A stretch of 64,000 nucleotides of DNA, taken from assembly GCF_007991735.1 (NCBI RefSeq), contig NZ_BJYX01000001.1, forward strand, positions 248,001-312,000. The letters run 5' to 3'. Made by a program: the position numbers and the translations under genes. Position 1 is the first letter of the stretch; every line of letters begins with the position of its first letter. The notes beneath the pieces were generated by a model that did no database searches, was not told where the DNA came from, and worked only from the letters and a program-made list of their open reading frames with translations. The DNA is from Terrabacter aerolatus. Its GTDB lineage: Bacteria > Actinomycetota > Actinomycetes > Actinomycetales > Dermatophilaceae. Positions 33,088-42,426 of the stretch are shown here, piece by piece.

Positions 33088-34109
33088 CGTGCCTCCTCGG
33101 CGATGGTGGCGAACGGGGCAGCGGGCCGGTCACGGGTGGCCAGTCGCTCCTCGACCTCGGCGGAGGTGGGCATCGCGGTCGAGCACTCGAGCTTGCTCGC
33201 GACGATGGCACCGGCGACGTTGGCGAACTCGAGGATGCGCCGCAGGTCCCAGCCCTCGAGCAGCCCGTGGCAGAGGGCTCCGCCGAACGCGTCCCCCGCA
33301 CCGAGGCCGTTGACGACCTCGACGGGGAAGGGGGGCACCTCGACGCGCTGGCCACGGGTGGCGGCGAGCACCCCCTTGGGGCCCTGCTTGACGACGGCGA
33401 GCTCGACGCCGCGCTCGAGCAGCGCGTCGGCCGCCCGCTGCGGGTCGGTCTCGCCGACCGCGACCTCGCACTCCTCGCGGTTGCCGACGGCGACCGTGAC
33501 GTGGGCGAGCGCACGCCCGACCTGCTCGCTCGCCCCCGCCGGGTCGGCCCAGAACATCGGCCGGTAGTCGAGGTCGAGCACGGTGTGCGCGCGCCGGCCG
33601 CGGGTCTCCCAGGCGCGGAAGTGCGCCGCCCGGCTCGGCTCCTGCGACAGCCCCGTGACGGTCGCCCAGTAGACGCCGGCGTCACGGATCGCCTCGAGGG
33701 GCAGCTCGTCCGGCTCGATCATGAGGTCCGGGGCGGTCGGGTAGCGGTAGAACCAGAGCGGGAAGTCGTCGGGCGGGAAGACCTCGCAGAAGGTGACGGG
33801 CGTCGGCGGGCCGGGCACGGCCGAGACGAAGGAGTCGTCGACGCCGAAGCCGCGCAGCGCCTCGTGGACGTAGCGGCCGAAGGCGTCCTGTCCGGTTCGC
33901 GTGACGAGGGCGACCCGGTGCCCGTGGCGGGCGGCCGCGACGCTGACGTTGGTCGCGCTGCCGCCGAGGAACTTCTGGAAGGTCTCCACCTTCTCGAGGC
34001 CGACACCGTGCTGGAGCGGGTAGATGTCGACACCCGTGCGCCCGATGGCGACGACGTCGTACGAGCCGTCGTGTGCCGGGTCGCCGGTCGCCGTGGTGGG
34101 GGTGGTCAT
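33084..34109 (-). CDS. iolC: 5-dehydro-2-deoxygluconokinase
   Basis: A 341-residue PfkB-family carbohydrate kinase. Substrate loop GGSATNVSVAAARHGH, and the ATP/anion-hole motif VVNGLGAGDAFGGALCHGLL with the catalytic Asp are clear. IRDAGVYWATVTGLS is characteristic of IolC. The ATG at 34109 has GAAGGAC upstream and follows iolG by 14 bases. It phosphorylates 5-dehydro-2-deoxygluconate for the aldolase encoded next. Confidence 0.92.
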   Translation of the reverse strand: MTTPTTATGDPAHDGSYDVVAIGRTGVDIYPLQHGVGLEKVETFQKFLGGSATNVSVAAARHGHRVALVTRTGQDAFGRYVHEALRGFGVDDSFVSAVPGPPTPVTFCEVFPPDDFPLWFYRYPTAPDLMIEPDELPLEAIRDAGVYWATVTGLSQEPSRAAHFRAWETRGRRAHTVLDLDYRPMFWADPAGASEQVGRALAHVTVAVGNREECEVAVGETDPQRAADALLERGVELAVVKQGPKGVLAATRGQRVEVPPFPVEVVNGLGAGDAFGGALCHGLLEGWDLRRILEFANVAGAIVASKLECSTAMPTSAEVEERLATRDRPAAPFATIAEEAR

Positions 34110-34123
34110 CGTCGGCACGTCCT

Positions 34124-35128
34124 TCACAGACCGGGGATCTCGGTGAGCTCGACCGGGCGGTTCTCGCGGCGGGAGAGCTCGCAGGCCTCGGCGACCCGGA
34201 AGGCCTGGAGGGCGTCGTCCACGGTGCACGGCGAGGCGAGGGCGCCGCGGGCGACGGCGGCGAAGGCCGTCAGCTCGGCGCGGTAGGCCGGCAGGAAGCG
34301 CTCCATGAACGACCAGTGCCGGGGTCCCGAGGGGTAGGTCGCGCCGGGCTCGGCGGAGGTGACGGCGAGGGAGTCGTCGTAGCCGACCCCGAGGGTGCCG
34401 TCGCTGCCGAGGACCTCCATGCGCACGTCGTGGCCGCCACCGTTGTAGCGGGTCGCGGAGAGGTTGACGAGCGTGCCGTCGTCGAGGGTGAGGACGGCCG
34501 CGGCGGTGTCCACGTCGCCGGCCTCGGAGAAGAAGGCGGCACCCTTGTTGGCGCCGGTGGCGTAGACCGACGCGAACTCGCGACCGGTGACGAAGCGGAT
34601 GATGTCGAAGTCGTGGATCGAGCAGTCGCGGAAGAGGCCACCGCTCGTCGGGATGTAGGCCGCGTGCGGCGGGGCCTGGTCGTGCGTCTGGGCGCGGATG
34701 CTGTGGAGGAAGCCGAGCTCGCCGCCGGACACGGCCTGCTGGGCCCGCTGGTAGCCGCGGTCGAAGCGGCGCTGGAAGCCGATGTGGACCGGAGTGCTCG
34801 TCGTGCGGACGAGCTGGGCGAGGGCGAGGGTCTCGTCGAGCGTCGCAGCGACGGGCTTCTCGCAGAAGGTCGGGACGCCGGCCTCGAGACCGAGGCGGAT
34901 GAGGGGCGCGTGCCCCGGCGTCGCCGTCGCGATGACGAAGCCGTCGACACCGGAGGCGAGCAGCTCGGCCGGCGACGCGGCATACCCGACCTCGAGCTTG
35001 TCGGCGACGGCGCGGGCCGCGTCCGCGTCGAGGTCCGCGACGACGACCTCGTCGACGTCGGACAGGTCGCGGAGGGTCTCGGCGTGGAACGCCCCGATGC
35101 GGCCGACTCCGGCCAGTCCGATACGCAT
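34124..35128 (-). CDS. iolG: Inositol 2-dehydrogenase (Gfo/Idh/MocA), first gene of the iol operon
   Basis: A 334-residue NAD-dependent dehydrogenase. RIGLAGVGRIGAFHAE forms the nucleotide-binding loop, TFCEKPVAATL is the EKP motif, and FRDCSIHDFDIIRFV carries the catalytic D/H. These fit inositol 2-dehydrogenase. I use the ATG at 35128 because CGGAG is placed correctly for it; a GTG 6 bases upstream overlaps the ribosome site. Leading the operon places the first pathway step under the main promoter. Confidence 0.88.
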   Translation of the reverse strand: MRIGLAGVGRIGAFHAETLRDLSDVDEVVVADLDADAARAVADKLEVGYAASPAELLASGVDGFVIATATPGHAPLIRLGLEAGVPTFCEKPVAATLDETLALAQLVRTTSTPVHIGFQRRFDRGYQRAQQAVSGGELGFLHSIRAQTHDQAPPHAAYIPTSGGLFRDCSIHDFDIIRFVTGREFASVYATGANKGAAFFSEAGDVDTAAAVLTLDDGTLVNLSATRYNGGGHDVRMEVLGSDGTLGVGYDDSLAVTSAEPGATYPSGPRHWSFMERFLPAYRAELTAFAAVARGALASPCTVDDALQAFRVAEACELSRRENRPVELTEIPGL

Positions 35129-35609
35129 GTGCACTCCGTTGGGTGATCGCGGTGGGCGGCGGTCCGGGGGGTGGTCGCCGCGGGGTTCGGTCGACGAGCG
35201 CCAGGGCGACGTCGGCCTTCCGATGACGATCGTCGTGCCGGGGACCTCGTCGTGTCAAGCAAATGTTAGGACATTCTGATGTTTGATCAACCTCTTGACA
35301 TGACGGTCGGGAGTGGCGCATCCTCCAATCGCTGGCACCGACGCCGGGACCGGCAGACATCGACTCCGATGTCCGCCCCGACGCAGGAGCCAGTGCGAGC
35401 ACGGTGACCCACGACGTCGCCGGGGCCCGCTGAGATCACCGCGCACTTCTCGGGCGACCACCTCGACCCGGCACACCCCTTCAGCCCGCACCCCACGTGC
35501 CAGGCGGCACACGGCAGACGGGCACCACCTTGAGCGACGGAACGACCGTCGCAGAACGTCGCGCCACACCGGCGACCGGGCCACCGCGACGCAACGAAAG
35601 GAATCGACG
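35129..35609 (+). other. iol intergenic region and importer 5' leader
   Basis: About 480 bases without a gene. The left part holds the divergent promoters and operator described separately. The segment from roughly 35330 to 35600 would be a long untranslated leader for the importer mRNA; it contains a small GTGCC/GGCAC hairpin near 35497-35509 and ends in a GAAAGGAA ribosome site. I see no convincing small ORF or riboswitch. Confidence 0.5.
35253..35324. promoter_or_regulatory. Divergent iol promoters with shared operator region
   Basis: A leftward TTGACA (complement at 35253-35258) and a rightward TTGACA (35295-35300, with CATCCT at 35319-35324 as -10) face away from a 36-base A+T-rich segment. 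That segment holds AATGT-TAGG-ACATT (35262-35275) and the palindrome TTGATCAA (35283-35290). A single regulator bound here would govern both the iol operon and the importer. The GntR gene at 39071 shares ACATTC and TGACATGA words in its own upstream region and is the best candidate. Confidence 0.65.
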
Positions 35610-36614
35610 ATGACTCCGACTCGGACTCGCAGGAGCCTGACTGTCGTAGCCGGCCTGGCCACGGCCGCGGCCCTCGCCCTCGCCGCGTGCAGCGGCGGCG
35701 GAGCGCCTGCCACCAGCTCCACCGGTGGTGGCGGAGGCGGCGGCGCCGGAGACAACTCCGGCTACACCTTCGCCATGGTCACGCACGAGACCCCCGGCGA
35801 CACCTTCTGGGACAAGATCAAGGCCGGCGCTCAGCAGGCGGCGAAGAACAACGGGATCACCCTCAAGTACTCCAACGACCCCGACCCCGCCAAGCAGGCC
35901 ACCCTCATCCAGAACGCGGTCGACTCCAAGGTCGACGGGATCGCCACGACGCTGGCCACGCCAGACGCCCTCGCGGGCGCGGTCAAGTCGGCCAACGACG
36001 CGGGCATCCCCGTCGTCGCCTTCAACTCCGGCATCGACCAGTACCAGAAGGTCGGCGCCAAGATGTACTTCGGCTCCGACGAGACCCTCGCCGGCACGAC
36101 GGCCGGCAAGCGGATCGCCGCCGCCGGCGGCAAGAAGGCGCTCTGCGTCATCCAGGCGTCCGGCTCGGTCGCCCTCGAGGCGCGCTGTGCCGGCGTCAAG
36201 GCCGGTCTCCCGGCCACCGAGAACATCCAGGTCAACGGCGCCGACGACCCCTCCGTGGTCTCGGCCCTGCAGGCCAAGCTCGCCCAGGACAGCTCGATCG
36301 ACTACATCGTGACCCTCGGCGCACCGATCGCCCTCGACGCCCTCAAGGCGATGGACGCGGCCAGCAGCAAGGCCAAGCTCGTCACCTTCGACCTCAACGT
36401 CGACGCCGCGCAGGCCATCAAGGACAAGAAGATCGAGTTCTCGATCGACCAGCAGCCCTACGTCCAGGGCTACCTCGCCATCCAGGCGCTCTACCTCAAC
36501 AAGAAGAACGGCAACGACATCGGTGGCGGCAAGGCCGTCCTGACCGGCCCGTCGTTCGTCGACTCGAGCAACATCGACCAGATCCTCCCGTTCGCCAAGA
36601 ACAACACGCGCTGA
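35610..36614 (+). CDS. Sugar ABC transporter substrate-binding lipoprotein (probable myo-inositol)
   Basis: A 334-residue lipoprotein. A signal peptide with lipobox LAAC (Cys near residue 29) is followed by a Gly/Ser linker and a type-I periplasmic-binding fold of the RbsB class: YTFAMVTHETPGDTFWDKIKAGA, VDGIATTLATPDAL and IPVVAFNSGID. It captures the sugar and delivers it to the membrane complex. The position opposite the iol operon indicates inositol, which is inference. A strong hairpin follows its stop. Confidence 0.88.
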   Translation: MTPTRTRRSLTVVAGLATAAALALAACSGGGAPATSSTGGGGGGGAGDNSGYTFAMVTHETPGDTFWDKIKAGAQQAAKNNGITLKYSNDPDPAKQATLIQNAVDSKVDGIATTLATPDALAGAVKSANDAGIPVVAFNSGIDQYQKVGAKMYFGSDETLAGTTAGKRIAAAGGKKALCVIQASGSVALEARCAGVKAGLPATENIQVNGADDPSVVSALQAKLAQDSSIDYIVTLGAPIALDALKAMDAASSKAKLVTFDLNVDAAQAIKDKKIEFSIDQQPYVQGYLAIQALYLNKKNGNDIGGGKAVLTGPSFVDSSNIDQILPFAKNNTR

Positions 36615-36622
36615 CCCACCGG

Positions 36623-36655
36623 GGCGACCGGCCCGGACCCCGGGCCGGTCGCCCT
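36623..36655 (+). terminator. Strong hairpin after the binding-protein gene
   Basis: A perfect 15-base stem (36623-36637 / 36641-36655) with a 3-base loop, 8 bases after the binding-protein stop. Within an importer operon such hairpins usually stop part of the transcription or protect the upstream mRNA, giving more binding protein than permease. Confidence 0.8.
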
Positions 36656-36698
36656 TCCCGCACTCCACTGCACGCTCGTCAACGGATCGGAGAGGTCC

Positions 36699-37760
36699 AT
36701 GAGTCAAACCACCACGACGCCCCCCTCGGCGCCGGCAGAGGCGTCGAACCGGGTCACGCTCGGCTGGTCGAACCGCCTGCTGGCCCGGCCCGAGGTCGGG
36801 GCCCTCGTCGCAGCGATCGTCATCTTCATCTTCTTCCTCGTCGTCGCGCCGGCCTTCCGGTCGCCCGCGTCGTTCTTCACGGTGCTCTACCAGTCCTCCA
36901 CCATCGGCATCGTCGCGGTGGCCGTGGGGATGCTCATGATCGGCGGCGAGTTCGACCTCTCCGCCGGCGTCATCGTCACCACGGCCGGACTCGTCAACGC
37001 GATGTTCTGCTACCAGCTCGGCATCAACCTCATCGTCGGCGCCGTGCTCTCGCTCGTCTTCAGCCTGCTCATCGGCTTCCTCAACGGCTACCTGGTGGTG
37101 AGGACCGGCATCCCGAGCTTCCTCATCACCCTGGGCACGTTCTTCGTGCTGCAGGGCGCCAACCTCGGCGTGACCAAGCTCGTCACGGGCTCGGTCTCGA
37201 CCCCGAACATCAACCAGATGGCCGGCTACGGGACGCTCGACGCGATCTTCGCCTCGAGCTTCAAGATCGGCAGCGTCACCGTCGAGATCACCGTCATCTG
37301 GTGGTTCCTCTTCGTCGCGCTGTCCGCGTTCATCCTCCAGCGCACCCGCATCGGCAACTGGATCTACGCGGTCGGCGGCAACGCCGACTCCGCCCGCGCC
37401 GTCGGCGTCCCGGTCAAGGCCGTCAAGATCGGCCTCTTCATGACCGTCTCGTTCCTCGGCTGGTTCATCGGCATGCACACGCTCTACAAGTTCGACACGC
37501 TCCAGGCCGGCAACGGCATCGGCAACGAGTTCCTCTACATCATCGCCGCGGTCGTGGGCGGCACGCTGCTCACGGGGGGCTTCGGCAACGCCATCGGTGT
37601 CGCCATCGGCGCCTTCATCTTCGGCATGACGAGCCTCTGCATCGTGTATGCCGGTTGGGACCCCAACTGGTTCCGGGCCTTCCTCGGCGTCATGCTCCTG
37701 CTCGCCGTGATGGTCAACCTCTACGTCAAGCGACTCTCGACCGCCCGAAAGGTGGGCTGA
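36699..37760 (+). CDS. Sugar ABC transporter permease (RbsC/inositol type)
   Basis: A 353-residue membrane protein with about ten helices. The segment [20 protein letters not shown] is the conserved RbsC/AraH region, and the EAA-like cytoplasmic loop is [24 protein letters not shown]. It forms the homodimeric channel of the importer. The gap to the ATPase gene is one base, so these genes are co-translated. Confidence 0.9.
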   Translation: MSQTTTTPPSAPAEASNRVTLGWSNRLLARPEVGALVAAIVIFIFFLVVAPAFRSPASFFTVLYQSSTIGIVAVAVGMLMIGGEFDLSAGVIVTTAGLVNAMFCYQLGINLIVGAVLSLVFSLLIGFLNGYLVVRTGIPSFLITLGTFFVLQGANLGVTKLVTGSVSTPNINQMAGYGTLDAIFASSFKIGSVTVEITVIWWFLFVALSAFILQRTRIGNWIYAVGGNADSARAVGVPVKAVKIGLFMTVSFLGWFIGMHTLYKFDTLQAGNGIGNEFLYIIAAVVGGTLLTGGFGNAIGVAIGAFIFGMTSLCIVYAGWDPNWFRAFLGVMLLLAVMVNLYVKRLSTARKVG

Positions 37761-37761
37761 C

Positions 37762-38577
37762 ATGACTGACACCCTGTCCGAGCACGCGGACCCGGGTCTC
37801 CACTCGGGCGAGCCGCTCATCGAGATGAAGGACGTCGGCAAGACCTACGGTGCCATCCGCGCCCTCAAGGGCATCAACCTCACGGTGCGTGCCGGAGAGG
37901 TGACGTGCGTGCTCGGCGACAACGGCGCCGGCAAGTCGACCCTCATCAAGATCATGGCCGGCCTGCACCCGCACAACGAGGGGACCATGAAGGTCGACGG
38001 CAAGGAGGTCTCGTTCGGGTCTCCGCGCGAGTCGCTCGACCACGGCATCGCCACGGTCTACCAGGACCTCGCCGTCGTCTCGCTCATGGAGGTGTGGCGC
38101 AACTTCTTCCTCGGGTCCGAGCTGACGAGCGGCAAGGGTCCGTTCGCCACCCTCCGGATCGCCGACATGAAGCGCATCGCCGACGAGGAGCTGCGCAAGA
38201 TGGGCGTCGTCGTCAAGGACATCAACCAGCCCATCGGCACGCTCTCGGGCGGCCAGCGACAGTGCGTCGCGATCGCCCGGGCCGTCTACTTCGGCGCGCG
38301 CGTGCTCATCCTCGACGAGCCGACCGCGGCCCTCGGCGTCAAGCAGTCCGGCGTCGTGCTCAAGTACACGGCCGCCGCCCGCGACGCCGGTCTCGGCGTC
38401 GTCTTCATCACCCACAACCCGCACCACGCCTACCTCGTCGGCAACCACTTCGTCATCCTCAAGCTCGGCCAGGCCGTGCTCGACAAGAAGCGTGCCGACG
38501 TCGGTCTCGACGAGCTCACCCGCCAGATGGCCGGCGGTGACGAGCTCACCGAGCTCTCGCACGAGCTGCAGAAGTGA
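37762..38577 (+). CDS. Sugar ABC transporter ATP-binding protein (single cassette)
   Basis: A 271-residue ATPase. Walker [10 protein letters not shown], signature [16 protein letters not shown], Walker [13 protein letters not shown] and the His switch [12 protein letters not shown] are present. Ribose-type importers usually use a double-cassette ATPase of about 500 residues; this one has a single cassette, as in the FrcA-like group, so it should dimerise. It is followed after 13 bases by the stress-protein gene. Confidence 0.9.
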   Translation: MTDTLSEHADPGLHSGEPLIEMKDVGKTYGAIRALKGINLTVRAGEVTCVLGDNGAGKSTLIKIMAGLHPHNEGTMKVDGKEVSFGSPRESLDHGIATVYQDLAVVSLMEVWRNFFLGSELTSGKGPFATLRIADMKRIADEELRKMGVVVKDINQPIGTLSGGQRQCVAIARAVYFGARVLILDEPTAALGVKQSGVVLKYTAAARDAGLGVVFITHNPHHAYLVGNHFVILKLGQAVLDKKRADVGLDELTRQMAGGDELTELSHELQK

Positions 38578-38590
38578 ACGGGGTGGCGTC

Positions 38591-39004
38591 ATGAGCGTCG
38601 CCGTCGCCCACCACACCCGCAGCTCGAGCGCGCTGGCCCTGCAGGAGGGAGCCCGCCAGGCGGCATACCGCGGGACCCACCTCGTCGTCATCCACGTCGT
38701 CGAGTCGCTCGACAACGACATCGCCGAGGCCAACAAGGCAGGGATCTCCGACGCCGTCGAGAACGCCCTCGACGCGGTGTGCCTGCCCGACCTCCAGTGG
38801 GACGTGCGCCTCGTCCCCGGGGGCCGGGACATCGCGGACGTCTCGGAGGCCATCCTGTCGACGGTGCGCGACCTCGGTCCGGACGTGCTCGTCATCGGGG
38901 CCCGGCGCCGGTCTCCCGTGGGGAAGGCCTTCCTCGGGAGCGTGGCGCAGAACATCATCCTCGACGCCGACGTGCCGATCCTGGTGGTCAAGAGCCCCCG
39001 GTGA
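38591..39004 (+). CDS. Universal stress protein (UspA family)
   Basis: A 137-residue Usp-fold protein. The nucleotide-binding G-2X-G-9X-G-S pattern appears in VLVIGARRRSPVGKAFLGSVAQNII, and the C-terminal strand is VPILVVKSP. The usual V-D-x-S start is shortened to VAVAHHTRSSSALAL. It is 13 bases downstream of the importer ATPase, so it is in the importer operon and may tune uptake to energy state, as Usp proteins linked to transporters can. Confidence 0.85.
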   Translation: MSVAVAHHTRSSSALALQEGARQAAYRGTHLVVIHVVESLDNDIAEANKAGISDAVENALDAVCLPDLQWDVRLVPGGRDIADVSEAILSTVRDLGPDVLVIGARRRSPVGKAFLGSVAQNIILDADVPILVVKSPR

Positions 39005-39070
39005 CGACGCCATGGTGTGCTGACATGAACACATTCGGTCATGACCAACTCGTCTCGATAGTGTGCCGTC

Positions 39071-39811
39071 ATGCCCAACCCCGTTGACGTCCGCATCGAC
39101 CGCGAGACGCCGGTCCCGCTCTACCACCAGCTCGCGCAGCAGCTGAGCGCGGCGATCGCGAGCGGGCAGCTCCAGCCGGGTGACGCCTTCGAGAACGAGG
39201 TCGCCATGGCCGACCGGCTCGGGCTGTCCCGGCCGACGGTGCGGCGGGCCATCCAGGAGCTCGTCGGCCAGGGGCTGCTGCTGCGGCGGCGCGGTCTCGG
39301 CACGACCGTCGCGGGGCGCCAGATCCACCGGCGCGCCGAGCTGACGAGCCTCTACGACGACCTGAGGCGCGAGGGGTCGGGAGATCCCCGCACCCAGGTG
39401 CTGACGCACGAGGTGACGTGTGACGAGGTGGCGGCGGCGGCCCTGGGGCTGCCGGCCGACACCCCCCTGCTCAAGCTCGTCCGCCTCCGCCTCGACGGCG
39501 ACCGGCCGCTCGCGATCCTGCGCAACTGGCTGCCGCCCGCCTACTCCGACATCAGCCGCGAGGACCTCGAGCGCGACGGCCTCTACGCGCTGCTGCGAGC
39601 GCGGGGCGGCAAGCCGGTCGTCGCGCACCAGCGCATCGGGGCCCGTCCTCCGTCGGCGGCCGAGCGCAAGCACCTGAACCTCACCCCGTCGCAGCCGGTC
39701 CTGACGATGTCGCGCACCGCGTTCGACTCCGTCGGTGGGCCCGTCGAGTACGGCGACCACTGCTACCGCGCCCAGGACTACTCCATCGAGGTCATGCTCG
39801 ACGAGCGCTGA
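39071..39811 (+). CDS. GntR family transcriptional regulator (HutC/UTRA type)
   Basis: A 246-residue regulator. The N-terminal winged helix reads PLYHQLAQQLSAAIASGQLQPG, then LSRPTVRRAIQELVGQGLL. The C-terminal UTRA effector domain has TPLLKLVRLRLDGDRPLAILRNWLP and the closing EYGDHCYRAQDYSIEV. TAGTGT lies 6 bases before the ATG (leaderless). Its place at the end of the inositol locus, and shared words between its upstream region and the iol operator, make it the probable iol regulator. Confidence 0.9.
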   Translation: MPNPVDVRIDRETPVPLYHQLAQQLSAAIASGQLQPGDAFENEVAMADRLGLSRPTVRRAIQELVGQGLLLRRRGLGTTVAGRQIHRRAELTSLYDDLRREGSGDPRTQVLTHEVTCDEVAAAALGLPADTPLLKLVRLRLDGDRPLAILRNWLPPAYSDISREDLERDGLYALLRARGGKPVVAHQRIGARPPSAAERKHLNLTPSQPVLTMSRTAFDSVGGPVEYGDHCYRAQDYSIEVMLDER

Positions 39812-39837
39812 CCCCTCCCGACCCGAGAAGGTATGCC

Positions 39838-40929
39838 GTGTCGATCCCTTCGCTGCCCGACGCCCTTCCCGGGCCGCGCCGTCCACGGCCCTCGTCCGTG
39901 CCGAGCCTGCGCTGGGGCGTGCTCGGCACCGGCTGGATCGCCTCTCGCTTCGTCGCGTCGTTGCAGGCCTCGACGACGCAGCAGGTCGTGGCCGTCGGGT
40001 CTCGGACCCAGGCCTCGGCCGACGCGTTCGCGGCGTCGCTCGGCATCGCGCGCGCCCATGCCTCCGCCGAGGCGCTCGTGGCGGACGCGGAGGTCGACGT
40101 CGTCTACGTCGCGACGCCCCACCACCTCCATCTGGCGGGGGCGCTGCTCGCGGTGGGAGCCGGCAAGCACGTGCTCGTCGAGAAGCCGCTGGGCCTGAAC
40201 GCCGCTGAGGCGCAGGCGATCTCGGACGCGGCCGCACGCGCAGGCGTCTTCTGCATGGAGGCGATGTGGACGCTCCTCCTGCCGCGCTTCGACGTCGTGC
40301 GGCAGGTGCTCGACGCCGGGCTGCTCGGCGACGTGCGCACCGTCCTGGCCGACCACGGTGAGCACTTCGAGTGGCCGCACCGGATCCTCGACCCGGCCCT
40401 GGCCGGGGGCTCGCTCCTCGACCTCGGCACCTACGTCACGACGCTCGCGACCTGGGCCCTCGGACCGGCGACCACGGTGCAGGCGACGGGCGAGATGACC
40501 GGCACCGGCGTCAACGGCCAGGCCGCGATGGTGCTGACCCACGCCGGCGACGCGACGAGCGTGCTCCACTCGACGCTGCTCACGCGTACGCCCACGGCTG
40601 CCACGATCGCGGGCACGGCGGCCACGCTGACCCTGCCCGGTCCGTTCTTCGTGCCCGGCGACGTCGTCGTCACCTCGGCCGACGGATCACGCTCGGTGAC
40701 GTGGACCGACCCCGAGCCCATCGGCCACGGCGCCCTCTTCCACTCCGCGCTCGAGGTCGCCCACTGCGTCGGCGAGGGCCTGCTCGAGTCCCCGCTGCAC
40801 CCCGCCGCGGCGGCCCGGACCAACCTCGCCGCCCTCGACGAGGTCACCCGCCAGCTCGGCGTCACCTACGCCCCGACCCCGGCCCCCACCCCCAACACGT
40901 CGAGTGGGCACGGTGCTGCGGGTTGTTGA
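39838..40929 (+). CDS. Gfo/Idh/MocA family oxidoreductase
   Basis: A 363-residue dehydrogenase of the dimeric dihydrodiol/1,5-anhydro-fructose reductase branch. WGVLGTGWIASRFVASL binds NAD(P), HVLVEKPLGLN is the EKP motif, and GGSLLDLGTYVTTLATW replaces the usual HD pair with a D-x-G-x-Y arrangement. AGAAGG precedes the GTG by 8 bases. The last 13 codons lie inside a palindromic repeat at 40896-40973, so its C-terminus has been rewritten. It closely resembles the 57000 gene in organisation. Confidence 0.83.
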   Translation: MSIPSLPDALPGPRRPRPSSVPSLRWGVLGTGWIASRFVASLQASTTQQVVAVGSRTQASADAFAASLGIARAHASAEALVADAEVDVVYVATPHHLHLAGALLAVGAGKHVLVEKPLGLNAAEAQAISDAAARAGVFCMEAMWTLLLPRFDVVRQVLDAGLLGDVRTVLADHGEHFEWPHRILDPALAGGSLLDLGTYVTTLATWALGPATTVQATGEMTGTGVNGQAAMVLTHAGDATSVLHSTLLTRTPTAATIAGTAATLTLPGPFFVPGDVVVTSADGSRSVTWTDPEPIGHGALFHSALEVAHCVGEGLLESPLHPAAAARTNLAALDEVTRQLGVTYAPTPAPTPNTSSGHGAAGC

Positions 40930-40973
40930 CCGCCGGCTGTGCACAGACTGCGACGAAGTGCCCACTCGACGTG
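40896..40973. repeat. Palindromic element with 16-base arms at the gene 3' end
   Basis: CACGTCGAGTGGGCAC (40896-40911) and its exact complement (40958-40973) enclose 46 bases that contain a further palindrome CTGTGCACAG (40937-40946). The oxidoreductase frame enters the left arm and stops in the loop. The long loop and internal palindrome look more like a REP/MITE-type unit than a simple terminator, though it could end transcription from both sides. Confidence 0.65.
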
Positions 40974-41016
40974 GTGGAGGTGAGGGAGCGGGGGTGGCGA
41001 CGGGCGCACCCGACGG

Positions 41017-42342
41017 TCAGGCGACGGGGGTCAGGACGTCCTTGCCGAGGAAGGGGCGCAGCGCCTCGGGCACACGGACCGAGCCGTCCGCCTGCTGGTG
41101 GTTCTCGAGGATCGCGACGAGCCAACGCGTCGTGCCGAGCGTGCCGTTGAGCGTGGCGACGGCGCGGGTGCCCGAGCCGTTCGGGTCGCGCTCACGCGTG
41201 TTCAGCCGGCGGGCCTGGTACGTCGTGCAGTTCGACGTCGAGGTCAGCTCGCGGAACTTGCCCTGCGTCGGCACCCACGCCTCGCAGTCGAACTTTCGGG
41301 CCGCGGGACCACCGAGGTCACCGGCCGCCGTGTCGATGATGCGGTAGGGCACCTCGATCTTGGCGAGCATCTCGCGCTCCCACGCCAGCAGCCGCTGGTG
41401 CTCGGCCTCGGCGTCCTCGGGACGGCAGTAGCTGAACATCTCGACCTTGTGGAACTGGTGCACGCGGATGATGCCGCGGGTGTCCTTGCCGTGCGACCCG
41501 GCCTCACGGCGGTAGCAGGCCGACCACCCGGCATACCTCTTCGGTCCGGCCGTGAGGTCGATGATCTCGTCCGAGTGGTAGCCGGCGAGGGCGACCTCCG
41601 AGGTGCCGGTGAGGTAGAGGTCGTCGGCCTCGAGGCGGTAGACCTCGTCGGCGTGCGCGTCCATGAAGCCGGCGCCGACCATGATCTCCGGGCGCGCGAG
41701 CGTCGGGGTGATCATCGGCGTGAAGCCGGCTGCGGTGGCCTGGGCCATCGCCATGTTGAGCAGCGCCAGCTCGAGCATCGCGCCCACGCCGGTGAGGTAG
41801 TAGAAGCGTGCACCGCCGACCTTGGCGCCACGCTCCATGTCGATCGCGCCGAGCTTCTCGCCGAGCGCGAGGTGGTCGAGCGGCTCGAAGCCCTCGGCCG
41901 CGAAGTCGCGCGGCGTGCCGACGGTCTCGAGCACGACGTAGTCGTCCTCACCACCGACCGGGACGCCGTTGATGATGACGTTGCCGACCCGGCGCAGCAG
42001 CCGGCCGAGCTCGGCCCCCGCCTCGTCGGCGTCGCTCTCGAGTGCCTTGACCTGCTCGCTCAGCGTGCCGGCGTGCACCCGAGCCTCGTGCGCCACCTTC
42101 TCGAGGTGGTCGGCATCGGGCGCGCCCGACTTCTTCGCCTTCTGGAAGGCGCCCATGGCGGCACCGACCGACTTGCTGATGGTCTTCTGCTCGGCGCGCA
42201 GCTTCTCGAACTCGCCGAGGGACGATCGACGGCGCTCGTCGGCAGCGAGGATCGCGTCCACGATCCCCGGGTCCTCACCACGGGCCTGTTGCGAGGCGCG
42301 GACCCGGTCGGGTTCGTCGCGCACGAGCTTGATGTCGATCAC
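41017..42342 (-). CDS. serS: Seryl-tRNA synthetase
   Basis: A 441-residue class II synthetase. An N-terminal coiled-coil arm (residues about 30-110, [22 protein letters not shown] and on) grips the tRNA. Motif 2 is [19 protein letters not shown] and is followed by [11 protein letters not shown]; the end of the catalytic core reads [20 protein letters not shown]. It charges tRNA-Ser with serine. The GTG start has TAGGCT 7 bases upstream (leaderless). Length and motifs are those of an ordinary actinobacterial SerS. Confidence 0.96.
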   Translation of the reverse strand: MIDIKLVRDEPDRVRASQQARGEDPGIVDAILAADERRRSSLGEFEKLRAEQKTISKSVGAAMGAFQKAKKSGAPDADHLEKVAHEARVHAGTLSEQVKALESDADEAGAELGRLLRRVGNVIINGVPVGGEDDYVVLETVGTPRDFAAEGFEPLDHLALGEKLGAIDMERGAKVGGARFYYLTGVGAMLELALLNMAMAQATAAGFTPMITPTLARPEIMVGAGFMDAHADEVYRLEADDLYLTGTSEVALAGYHSDEIIDLTAGPKRYAGWSACYRREAGSHGKDTRGIIRVHQFHKVEMFSYCRPEDAEAEHQRLLAWEREMLAKIEVPYRIIDTAAGDLGGPAARKFDCEAWVPTQGKFRELTSTSNCTTYQARRLNTRERDPNGSGTRAVATLNGTLGTTRWLVAILENHQQADGSVRVPEALRPFLGKDVLTPVA

Positions 42343-42426
42343 GCGGGCCAGCCTATCCGCGCGGCCCTGCGCCCCACGACCGAGATCCGCCGTGACGGCC
42401 GGGCCACGGGGTCCGGCCCGCCCGGT

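Noticed and set aside
35330-35600. A riboswitch in the importer leader
   Set aside because: The leader is long, but I could match it to no known aptamer and saw only one small hairpin.
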